Shown here: positions 49,557 to 59,300 of the stretch, piece after piece | Layout: each line of letters opens with the position of its first letter | Position numbering within the stretch: the stretch's first letter is position 1 | Source: Okapia johnstoni | Lineage: Eukaryota; Chordata; Mammalia; Artiodactyla; Giraffidae | Direction of reading: 5' to 3' | Length of the DNA: 64,000 bases | Assembly (NCBI GenBank): GCA_024291935.2 | Contig: CM044316.1 | Coordinates: forward strand, 5,634,501-5,698,500 | Position numbers and translations under genes: made by a program | Notes under the pieces: generated by a model | Seen by the model: the letters and a program-made list of their open reading frames with translations, nothing else | What the model was told of the DNA's origin: nothing | Databases searched by the model: none

Positions 49557-50563
49557 TCACATAAGCGAGGAGGACCGGGTCCCTGTCACCCGGCTGCCCC
49601 CCTCCCTGGAGGCCGTGGCGGCGGCAGGTGCCCGGCGGAGCAACCCCTCCTGCACCTTGCTCCTGAACTCGGCAGACACGTAGTAATAGATGAAGGGGTC
49701 CACACAGCTGTTGAGGGTGCTGAGCGCCAGGCTGGGCACGTAGGCGGCATACAGGTCCCCCCAGGCTTCAGGGCCGGGGTTTGAGAAGTGCAGCAGCAGC
49801 AGCACATTGCTGGGCGCGAAAAGGGCCACGGCGGAGGCCAGCACCAGTGCGGTCAGCCGCAGCGCATGCGTGCGTAGAGTGGCCCCGTAGCTCAGCACCA
49901 CGGCCAGGAGCGGCAGGAAGCAGCCGAACACCGCGAGGCAGATGAAGGCGGGCCGCCAGTAAGAGGCCTGGGCGCCGACGGGCAGCGCATCGTGACACAG
50001 CACGTGGTCAGAGCGTGACAGCCGGAAGGTCTGCTGCTGCAGCGCGAGGGGCATCGCCAGGGCAGCTGCCGCCAGCCAGGCTGTGATGCAGAGCCCGCCG
50101 GCCAGGCGCTGGCCTCGCAGGGTGCGGGCCCGCAGAGGGTGCACCACGGCCAGGTAGCGGTCCAGGCTGACAGCGGCCAGCAGCAACAGGGAGCCGTACA
50201 GGTGGCCGTAAAGCGCGGCTGTGTCCAGGCGGCAGGCGGCCTCGCCGAAGGGCCAGCGCTGGCCCCGCAGGTGGTAGGCGATCCGTGGCGGCAGCGCCAG
50301 CGCCAGCAGCAGGTCAGCGGCTGCCAGGTTCATCAGCAGCATGGTGGAGGGCAGTCGGGGCACCTGCGTGGCCAGCACCCACAGCGCCAGGCTGTTGGCG
50401 GGCAGCCCCACTGCCAGGGCCAGCCCATAGAGTGCAGGCACCAGCCTCGTGGGCACCCAGCCCAGCAGCAGGGCCCGAGAGTTGGGAGGGAGCTCCAGAG
50501 TGTCGCTGTCATTGGCACAGGGCTGGCCGGGGAAGCCGCGGGGGTGGGGTCTCGGTGTGCTGT
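49557..50563 (-). CDS. F2RL3: F2RL3 exon 2 (tethered ligand, seven TM segments, stop)
   Basis: Acceptor CTCCCCCCAG, then DSTPRPHPRGFPGQP through to GTRSSSLM and a stop at 49559-49557. Very GC-rich and CpG-rich throughout; in people CpGs in F2RL3 exon 2 are a well-known methylation marker of smoking. The open frame extends 5' of the acceptor into the intron, which should not be taken as coding. Confidence 0.97.
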
Positions 50564-50943
50564 CTGGGGGGAGAGAGATCCAGAGGGAAGGGGACAGAAG
50601 CATCAGCACCCCGCCGACCCCCAATCTGGCTCCCCGGCTGGATGGTGCTACCTCCTGAGAAACTAGAGTGGGCCCCAGATCCCAGGAGCCCCCGGGACAG
50701 AGCTGGATACAGGCACCCGCAGCCCTGTGGACTCCAGGCTGGCTGGAAGACCCCCTTACCCCCAATTCGCTGTCTTTCCTTTGCTAGCTCTGGGCGACCT
50801 CCCTCTCAGTCCCAAGGCAGGGCCCGAGGTCACTCACCATCGCCTTCTGCTGCGCTCCCCACCTCCTCATAGCCGATGGGGGTCTGGGTGTCACCCAGGC
50901 TGAGCCCCAGGGCCAGAGGCCACAGCAGCAAGAGTACCCACAT
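49557..50943 (-). CDS. F2RL3: F2RL3, proteinase-activated receptor 4 (gene-level entry)
   Basis: Class A GPCR of platelets, activated when thrombin cuts its N terminus and exposes a tethered ligand. Two coding exons: 50943-50838 and 50563-49557, joined in phase 1 (GAT G|GTGAGT ... CCCCAG|AC), 370 residues. Seen: signal peptide MWVLLLLWPLALGLSLG; cleavage site HPR/GFPGQP after residue 44; NDS sequon; seven hydrophobic segments; DRYLAVVHPL at the end of TM3; the ECL2 Cys in VLCHDA; NSCVDPFIYYYVS at the end of TM7. As recalled, human PAR4 is 385 residues with tethered ligand GYPGQV; the N terminus, third intracellular loop and C tail are shorter or changed here. ICL2 keeps the RAR sequence reported as an ER-retention motif in human PAR4. 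Convergent with CPAMD8. Identity certain. Confidence 0.98.
50564..50837 (-). other. F2RL3: F2RL3 intron
   Basis: 274-nt intron with canonical GT-AG ends in phase 1. It has no repeat insertion. Confidence 0.9.
50838..50943 (-). CDS. F2RL3: F2RL3 exon 1 (signal peptide and N terminus)
   Basis: Starts MWVLLLLWPLALGLSLG and ends EVGSAAEGD plus one base before GTGAGT. The ATG at 50943-50941 is chosen because a hydrophobic signal peptide follows at once, as in the human protein. An in-frame upstream ATG (51087) only adds proline-rich sequence. Confidence 0.95.
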
Positions 50944-52900
50944 GTTGGCGGGGCTGGGTGCTCGCTGCTCTGGGCTGTGGCCGGCTGACCTCGGGCTTCC
51001 TGCCTGGCTGGACCCCCACCCCCAACTTCCTGAGTGCTGGCGGAGGATAAGACAGCCCCTGTCCTCACGAGTGGGTGGGTGGCCCAAGGCCTGGCCTCAG
51101 GAGATCGGGCAGCTGGGGTCACTCGGGCTCTAGGTGCTGAGCCAGTGAGATGGAGGAGGAGGGGGTGTCAGGCGGCAGCCCCCGCCTCCAGCCCGGGCCC
51201 AGCTAGGAAGCCCCCGTGGGCCAAGTGGCCACTTCTTGTTGGCCGGTCACATCTCGGTTCCAGCCCTCTGGAACCATGTCCCTCCCCCTCTTGGAACCAG
51301 CCCTCTGTACCACGTCTCTCCCCCCCGCAATCAGGAACTCTTGGCCCCTCCTGAAGCCCTTTCCTCCCAAATCCCCACCCCCAGCTCTGGCAGGCAGGAC
51401 ACCAGGTCAGAGGTCAGAAGAGGGGAGCGGACCCCCCATGAATGCCCCTGGCCCTCTGTGGGGGCTGCCCGACTTCATGCTGCCTAACCCGGCACAGGCC
51501 CCCAGGCAGATGCAGAGTAAGATGGAGAGGGCGGAAGGCCTTGTGAGCCTGGGGTCTGCTGAGGAGAACTACGGAGGAGGATTTGGTCTTCAGCCAGAGC
51601 CCCAGTGCTGCCCACGTACTGTCCTGGGGGTCTCAGGGGAGCCCAGCAGCGGCTCTCTCTGGGAGGGGCCTGTTTCCTCTTCTCAAAGCCCCTTCTCCTG
51701 TCCTGGTCCCACCCTCCACCTGGGGTCCCAGGTGTGACCAGGGGCTACAGCCGTGCCTGAGCTGGAGGGAGGTGGCCAGCTAGCCCAGAGAGCTCCCCGA
51801 GCCCCCTTCCCTTCGGGCCTTCACCGCAGAGACCTCTCCATGTCCCACCCAGAGGGGAGGGTACTCGTCTCTCCTGAATAAGATCCCCCCTCCAGACCTC
51901 AAGGGGCTATGCCATCCTACCCTGGGGGTTCTTGGTCTCTGTGTGGTCAGGGCTGGGCCACAGTGGTGGGGGCAAGGTCAGGGAGCAGGAGGATCCTGAG
52001 GGAACCATGGGGCTGAGGGAAGAAGAAATGAACGAGGGGTTGGAGTGGGGATTGGATGAGACAGTGTCCTGGTATGACGAGCCCTAATCTAGACACACAG
52101 TTGGGGACACGGAGACCAGCCAGGAAATGACCAAGCAGTCCATGATAGAGTCAGTGCAGCTGGAGGCTGAGATGCCGAGGTCCTTGCCCCCAGCCCCAGG
52201 GTTGGGGGGCGGATACTGAGGCCTGGGGAGCTTCAGTGAGAGCAGGGGTCACAGCCAGGAGCCTTTCCCTCATTTCCGAGCAGTTTCCTCCAACACCAGT
52301 GACACATTCAGCCCCATGCCTGCATTTCACAGCACACATGATCAGTGATGATGGGGACACTCTCACCGCACAGGAAAATGGGGATGGGGACCCCCTGCTG
52401 CCCCTCCAGGAGAGAGCAGGAAACCTGCTCAGGGGAAGCTGGGGGTGGCGGGGGCAGCTCTTCCCCGCCCTGAGGAGGGTGGTTTGACTCAGGAGTTCCG
52501 TGTCTAGAAATTTATGGCAGATACACACGCGCAGGAAGACGTCTGTACAGGGAAATTTCCGGCAGCGGGAGCGGGTGTAGGAGGTGCCCATGAATAACTC
52601 CCCCTCCCCTCACTAGTCACCATGGAAATGGCCTTGTACCACAGGAGAGGGCCCCCAGACAACAGCATGTGATGGTTCAGGGCGACTGTCCCAGAAAGAC
52701 GACGAGCCACATGGAGGCACCTCCTTGGGGATGCTGGGGGGCAGCTGCCTTCAGAGAGACTTGGGTGCCTACTTTTCTCCGTGTGCTTTTTTGTGCTACT
52801 GGAACTTTCTGCACTGTGCATCACTTTCCATAAAAACAATTCTTGTGCTTAAAATTTTATGCTTAAAAAAAGGTAATAGTAGCTGTAAAAGGAAGAAAAT
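50944..52900. other. F2RL3 upstream region
   Basis: Unique, moderately GC-rich, SINE-free sequence upstream of F2RL3. It should hold its promoter and 5' UTR, but I could not pick a TATA box or start site with confidence. Small open frames here show no recognisable protein. Confidence 0.5.
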
Positions 52901-52992
52901 TCTGACACAGGCTATAACATGGATGGACTTCATTCAAAGACACTGTGCTGAGTGAAGTAAGCCAGTCACGAAAGGACAAATACTGTATGCTG

Positions 52993-53213
52993 CTGTTCAG
53001 TCGCTCAGTCATGTTTGCCTCTCTGTGATCTCATGGGCTGCAGATCGCCAGGCTTCCCTGTCCATTATCTCCCAGAATTTGCTCAAACTCAGGTTGAGTT
53101 GATGACATCATCCAATCATCTCATCCTCTGTCGCCCCCTTCTCCTGCCCTCGTCTTTCCCAGCATCAGGGTCTTTTTCAATGAGTCAGCTCTTTGCATCA
53201 GGTGGCCAAAGTA
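52993..53213 (-). mobile_element. BovB 3' fragment, reverse
   Basis: GTTCAGTCGCTCAGTCATGT to TCAGGTGGCCAAAGTATATG. Confidence 0.9.
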
Positions 53214-53215
53214 TA

Positions 53216-53441
53216 TGTGTGTGTGTGCTAAGTCGCTTCAATCGTGTCTGATTCTTTGTGACCCCATGGACTGTAGCCCACCAGGCTCCTCTCTGTTCAT
53301 GGGATTTCCCAGGCAAGAATACTAGAGTGGGTTACCAAGCCCTTCTCCAGGGGATCTTCCCAACCCAGGGATCAAACCTGCATCTCTTACGTCTCCTGCA
53401 TTGGTAGGCATGTTCTTTACCACTGCCACCTGGGAAGCCTG
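53216..53441 (-). mobile_element. Bov-tA SINE, reverse
   Basis: GTGCTAAGTCGCTTCAATCG to CACTGCCACCTGGGAAGCCT. Confidence 0.9.
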
Positions 53442-53689
53442 GCCAAACTATATGATTCCACTTATATGAAGTCCTTAGTGGCCACGTTCATAGAGACAGA
53501 AAGAAGTAGAATGGTTGGGTACCAGGGCTGGGGGAGGGTGGATGGGGAGTGAGTGTGTAATTGAGGACAGAATTTCAGTTTGGGAAGATGAGAAAATTCT
53601 GGAGATGGATGGTGGGCATGGTTATACAGCCACATGGATGTACTTTCTTCCCTCCCTCTCCTCTCCTCCCCCCTCAGTCCCTTCTTTCC

Positions 53690-53795
53690 TTGCCAAGCCA
53701 CAGGGCTTGCAGGATCTTAGTTCCCCAACTAGGGATCAAAACTGCACCCTTAGTGAAAGGGTGGAGTCCTAACCACTGGACTCCAGGGAATTCCC
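53690..53795 (-). mobile_element. tRNA-derived SINE fragment (CHR-type), reverse
   Basis: GGATCTTAGTTCCCCAACTA to CCACTGGACTCCAGGGAATT. Confidence 0.8.
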
Positions 53796-54429
53796 AGTGT
53801 GTGTGGACTTTTTATCACTGACCTGTACACTTAAAATGGTCATCATGATACGTTGCGTCACATGTAATTTTACCACAATTTAAAACAGTGAGAAAAATGG
53901 CCAACAGATCTAACCTAGCAGCTAGTCCTGGAATTCCTTGTCCTTCAGCCCCACCTGGACCACCGCCCTCAGCAGAAGGGGGCCGTGGGGATGTTTCGGG
54001 GACGCAGGGTGGTTTTGAAGGGCCGGAGGAGGGGGGAGACCTGCAGCCCCTCCCACCTTCTGGCTTCTTCTGGACTCTGTCCGAAGTGGGTGGGTTGGTG
54101 CAGAAAGTTCACAGCAAACACTGCCGTCTTCAAATTATGTTCTGCATGTACAACACTGAGAGGAAACACGTCTCATTCCTACCATGTGAAAACTGAGTTG
54201 GGAATGAATATTCTAGAAAACACTTTGCGGATAGGGCCACACCCTAAGGGAACAAACCTTGTTGTGCAGGGCCAGGCAAGCCGTGGGGGGTGGGTTGGGG
54301 AGGGGGGTTTTCCCCATGCAGGGTTTGAGAATTCTCAGGTGCACGCCCTGTGGTCAGGCCAGCTCCTCTGGCAGCAAGAGGTCACCCCAAGATTTGCTCA
54401 CAGGAAACGACTGACTGAACCTCACAGCT

Positions 54430-56108
54430 TTAGGTCAGTTATTTAATTTTTAACTTTAATGTGCAAATAAATAGAAAAGGAAAACTACATTCAAAACAGC
54501 TGCAAAGGAAGTACAAGCCCCAGAACAGAAATTTCTTCAGAAACAGAAGAGATGCTCCCTAGAAGCATGCAGGGTGGGGGCTTGGTGGGGTCTGGCCTGC
54601 ACCCCAGGCCTGGGCGCAGCCGCAGGAGCGGGGCTGCGGGCTCCTGTGGAGGACAGCCGCTGTGAGGGTCTGGTTTGGGAATTCTGGTGGGGGTCCTTCT
54701 TATAAAACAAGGATGCGTACAAAGTGCGTGAATTACACTTGAGAAAACACGGGCGAGGAGATACCCGGGTGGGATGGGTTGGCCTGGAAACTGCCCAGGC
54801 ATGGAGTGTAAGGCTTCGCAAACCTAGAGTTCCACAAGTAACTTCTAGAATTTCCGGAACCTGGGGTCTGGCACAGCTCAGCTGCAAGAAGGCGAATGCT
54901 GCAGCTGGAGGCGGTGGTTGCACAGGGGTGCTACCGGGCTCACGTGTCGGGGGAGCCCACCTTCAGTCTCACGGTGCCAGGGGCCTGGCCAGAGTGTCTC
55001 ATGGTTCAAAGGGCTGGTCCCTGGCCCAAACTACTTGGCATTCTTGGCACAGAAAGCCCTCTGTCCCTCACACCCATACCCACTCTGGGGTGGTGGCTGT
55101 AGGAACGGAGGCGCTGGGGTGGGTATGCGGAATTCCATAAAGAGGGCAGTCACCCCCAGAGAAGCTGTGGCACTTGGCCGCTGTAGAAGTTACACCACTA
55201 TGAGCACAGAGGAATAAATAGGTGTGTGCGTATATATACTTCTAGAATGTCCATCTTAGGTACACAACTGCACCCTGGGGCCCTCCCAGAGTGGGGGCAC
55301 TCGAGCTCAGCGTGTGCGTCAGGATGGGCCCCTTCCCTTAGGGCACAGAGTCCAGCTGTTGGATCCACCCAGGGTTTGAGCCTCTTTTTCCCAGAGCAGG
55401 GTCTTCCGGGCAGTCCTGGAGGCGCCCACCCAACTCCACATCTGGACATCCAAGTGGGACCCCAAGAGTTGCGCTGAGAGGGCGCGTCTCATTTTCAAAG
55501 TGGTGGAGGACCCCCAGCGCTGGCTGGGCCAAGCTAATGCCCAAACCATTAGATGCAGGTGTTCAGCTTGGGGAATGTTTCTAGAAGCTCTCAGAGCCCC
55601 TTGGGAAGGACATGCTTTTCAAGCAAGTCCACCCAGGCCTGACTCCTCAGGGGCCCAGGGGTTCTCAAAGGCTGCTCCCTCCCAAATGAGAGACCTAGCG
55701 CGGCTCTTCACCGACTTTCACCACGTGCAGAAAAGGACTGCGGCCCCAGGCCTGGGGATTTGGCACGCATGACAGGAGTGGCCCACAGGCGTGTGAATGT
55801 GCTCACTCGTGCCTTGGCCACAGCATTGATCCTCCCTGCTTGAGTGGGGACCAAACCCCTAGAGTTCAAGTGCGAGGGGGGTCAGGTTTGGCACAGGATG
55901 GGCCCAAAGGAAGTGGGGAAGCCAAGAGGGATGACAGCGTGGGGCCGAGAGCTGCCGCGACCGCCCTTCTCCGGAGCTCAGCCCATAGCAGCAAGGCTGG
56001 GGGACGCTCTGCGCCCCTCACGTTGTTCATGAAAACGCCCAAGGGACACGCAGGCCGAGGAAGCACGCGCACTATGAAGTGCACTGTTGAGGTGCCTGCA
56101 CATGGCCG
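54430..56108 (-). other. SIN3B: SIN3B probable 3' UTR
   Basis: About 1.7 kb of unique sequence with no SINE or LINE, bounded by two ATTAAA hexamers on the minus strand. Length is in line with a typical Sin3 3' UTR; the end is inferred. Confidence 0.5.
54442..54460 (-). promoter_or_regulatory. Paired ATTAAA polyadenylation signals, probable SIN3B end
   Basis: TTTAAT on the plus strand at 54455-54460 and 54442-54447 reads ATTAAA on the minus strand. It lies in AT-rich sequence at the edge of the unique block after the SIN3B stop. Confidence 0.4.
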
Positions 56109-56339
56109 TCAGGGTGAGGCCGGGCGGCGGCTGTACTGAACGCGGTAGCGATTCACAGGCAGGCCGTGCACGTGCACCGTCTCGCAGAGCGTCTTGCAGG
56201 GCACCATGTCCTCGTCCTCCTCACCCATCAGCCAGTCCTGCACCAGACTGGCTGCCTCCACCGTCACGTTGTCCTCTAGCCAGCGGCTGTGCCACTCCTC
56301 AAAGTGCTGATGGTGGTGCAGTAGGACCAGGGGCTGCAC
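56109..56339 (-). CDS. SIN3B: SIN3B terminal coding exon
   Basis: Acceptor CCCCGGCAG, then [40 protein letters not shown] and the C terminus [12 protein letters not shown], stop at 56111-56109. The open frame continues upstream through the minisatellite in the intron, which is not coding. Confidence 0.97.
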   Translation of the reverse strand: MQPLVLLHHHQHFEEWHSRWLEDNVTVEAASLVQDWLMGEEDEDMVPCKTLCETVHVHGLPVNRYRVQYSRRPASP

Positions 56340-59300
56340 CTGCCGGGGTGGGGGAAGGAGTGAGGAGGATGGCCCAGGCGCCCCAGAGAGCCGAGGCTGG
56401 ATCTCAGGGGCCCACACACCCCAGAAGGCCATGGATCAGATCTCGGGGGCCCACACACCCCAGAAGGCCATGGATCAGATCTCAGGATCCCACATACCCC
56501 AGAAGTACATGGATCAGATCTCAGGGGCCCACACACCGCAAGAGGCCATGGATCAGATCTCGGGGGCCCACACGCCCCAGAAGGCCATGATCAGATCTCA
56601 GGGGCCCACACACCGCAAGAGGCCATGGATCAGATCCTGGGGGCCCACACACCCCAGAAGGCCATGGATCAGATCTTGGGGGCCCACACGCCCCAGAAGG
56701 CCATGGATCAGATCTCGGGGGCCCACACACCCCCAGAAGGCCACAGATCAGATCTTGGGGGCCCACACATAGCAGAAGGCCACGGATCAGATCTCGGGGG
56801 CCCACACACCCCAGAAAGCCATGGATCTGATCTTGGGGGCTCATATACCCCAGAAGGCCATGGATCAGATCTCGAGGACCCACATACCCCAGAAGGCCAT
56901 GAATCAGATCTCAGGGGCCCAGATACCCACAAAGAGCTGTGGGCTGGACCCCAGGCTCCCAGGGCTCGGGCAGGGAAGGACACCTGCTTGGCCCGGCACA
57001 GGGTCCCTCGGCGGTACATGTAGTCCTCGGAGTTCACGATGAACAGCATCTTGTGGGTGCTGAGCTTGAAGCGGCAGTCCACGTTGCAGGCGCTCTCCAC
57101 CCCGACCAGCCGCCTCCAGGAGCTCTTGGCCTCACCACGGAGTGCGCGCACCTGCTCACACTGCCACCTGCGGAACTTCTTGAGGTTCCTGGGGCGAGAG
57201 GAGGATCCGCAGGCTAGGAGGTCCCCACAGCCCAGAGACACTGGGAGGACGCCTGATCTCCCAGGGTTGGAGAAATGCAAACTGAGGCAACAGAAACCAC
57301 CGCCCGACCCCTTGGATCCCATGTGAACCCACACCCAGGCACACTGGGTGCTGGTGACGGTGGAAGAGGCCCCCTCAGGGCCCAGGGGCCTCTCACCTCT
57401 GCAGGAACACGGGCTTCAGGAGGAAGCCCTCGGTGGGCGAGTTGGAGGCGCCCTCCGTTCCCACATACTGCTCCACGTACCGAGCCAGGTGCTGGGGGGA
57501 CAGAGGGAGAGATGGCCCATGGCATCAGCGGCTCCGGGGGCCTTCATCTGCATCCCTCCTGAAGCTCCAGGCAGACCTGGATGCATGCTGGAGACCAGCA
57601 GATGGCAGCGCCCAGGGCTCAGATGGGGTGGGATATGTACACCCAGGCCGCGATTCAGATGATTTATGGCACTTCATGCTTAAGTGGATAAATCCCTGCT
57701 GTGTAACTGCTTCACTGTATCTGCTACGTGATAAGTTCACACGGGAAATGGGAGGCCCCTGACATGGCGAGAGCGGGGTCTGGGGGATGGGTGGATGGCA
57801 AGGGACATCGAGACACAAGCAACAGGTAGGAAGAGGGAGAGACAGGCAGGAGTTGAGGGTGAGTAGATGGCAGGGCTCACAGGGGCCACCGGGTCCAGGA
57901 TGGGCACGGCCTGCAGTGTCCAAGGGACCCTTCATCTGCTCACCACCCTGTTAAAGCAGGAGGCTCTTCAAGACTCAAGCTTAACGAACGTGCATTTGCT
58001 GGAAACTTCTGGAAGGGACAGAGCGTGCAGGCCCCCACCCTCACTTGTTATGGAAACTGTGTCCTGTGAAGGACGCTGTGAGGAGAGCCCTGGTGGCTGT
58101 GGTAGGTGGCGTCCCCAGCTCTGTGAAGGCAGCTGGAGGCTTCCAGGCCCTGTTTCCTGGCTCAAGGGCACCAAGGGGAAGGTGCATGTCAGAGTGGGCC
58201 AGAAGAGTTTTCTCCTGGTGATGCGGGACACCCAGAGCTCTGAGCTTCAGGCACCAGGCGTGCAGCGGTCATATACCACGGGGTCTGAGTGACCGGGCTG
58301 GCCACGGTACCATGGAGATGGCCTGGTACCAGCAGGAGGTGGGAGGAGCCAGGATTTTGGTAGAGGCCAGACTGGCTCCCACATGGCCTCCTGCCATGGG
58401 ACACAGCCCTGGTCTCTGAGGGAACACCTAGAGAGCCCACCTCCTCTTGGGGCTCCGTGGCCAGTGTTCAGCAAGCACAGAGGCATCCCTGGTGGATGTT
58501 CTGTGGCCTGTGCTTGGCCAGTGTGTGCAAAGGCTCCAGGGGTGGAAGCCACACGACGGATTCTGCCTGTGGCTGCCCTTGGTCCCCAAGGTGTATGCAA
58601 GTCTCAGAGTACAGGGCTGCGGTCCTCACCTGGACCTCCACGGGGTCCTCTGTCTGGGCTTCCTCGGTGTCCAGGAGCTCAATGGTCATGATCACTTGCC
58701 CTTTGCGCTGGAGGAACATCACCTGGGGGAGGGAGGGGGACAAACAGCCTGAAGCCATGAGAACAGCCCAGGCTGACAAAGGATGAAGTTGAAAGGTCAT
58801 CACTGCCCCCAGCTTCCACAGCCTCCAAGCCTCACCCTTCCTTGAGGGACCACTGCTGGGTGCATCTGGGGCTCAGGCCACACCCAGAGGTCCCGTGAAA
58901 GCCGCACAGGGGGCTGGGCTCCTGTGGTGGGCGCCTCCTCTGCCCCCGGCTGGCCTCGTGTGGGGCTGAGCTTGGCTGGCCGCTCACCTTAAAGCAGTTC
59001 TCGTCGGCCATGCACCGCTCGGCCTTCCACTGGTAGCTGGTCTCCCGGGCGGCACGGACACAGCGGGAAGACAGGTTCCCGCCAGCGGCACCCCGCTTCT
59101 TCTCATTCAGGTAGAGCTCTACCACCTTCAGACAGACGTCGTCGCTCACAAGGTGGTGCAGCTGCGGGTGCGAGAGCTGGTTGGTGCCGGGTGTGAGCCC
59201 CCCAGGAGTGGGGAGGCACAGCCCCCACCTCACTCAGAGGGGTCGTGGCAAAGTCCACGTGGTAGGCACTGAAGGTCAGTGTCCAGCAGGCTGTGCAGGG

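Larger units (their letters stand above)
52905..53890 (+). mobile_element. L1 3' fragment split by SINE and BovB insertions
   Basis: TATAACATGGATGGACTTCA, then ATATGATTCCACTTATATGA after the first block and CTGACCTGTACACTTAAAAT after the last: one plus-strand L1 3' end. Between F2RL3 and SIN3B. Confidence 0.8.

Noticed and set aside
50564..50765. Single-exon F2RL3 start upstream of 50563
   Set aside because: The frame is open there, but a good acceptor at 50564, a signal-peptide exon in matching phase and the human gene structure show that it is intron.
50139..50872. Plus-strand open frames of 175 and 195 codons opposite F2RL3
   Set aside because: Antisense shadows of a GC-rich GPCR exon, with His/Gln/Ala-rich composition and no domain.
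56399..56940. CRISPR-like regular repetition
   Set aside because: Units are contiguous with no unique spacers, and the setting is a mammalian intron.
56431..57334. Several open frames over the minisatellite, up to 208 codons
   Set aside because: They come from a 39-bp unit (13 codons) without stops on either strand. The only real coding part is the SIN3B exon 56984-57188.
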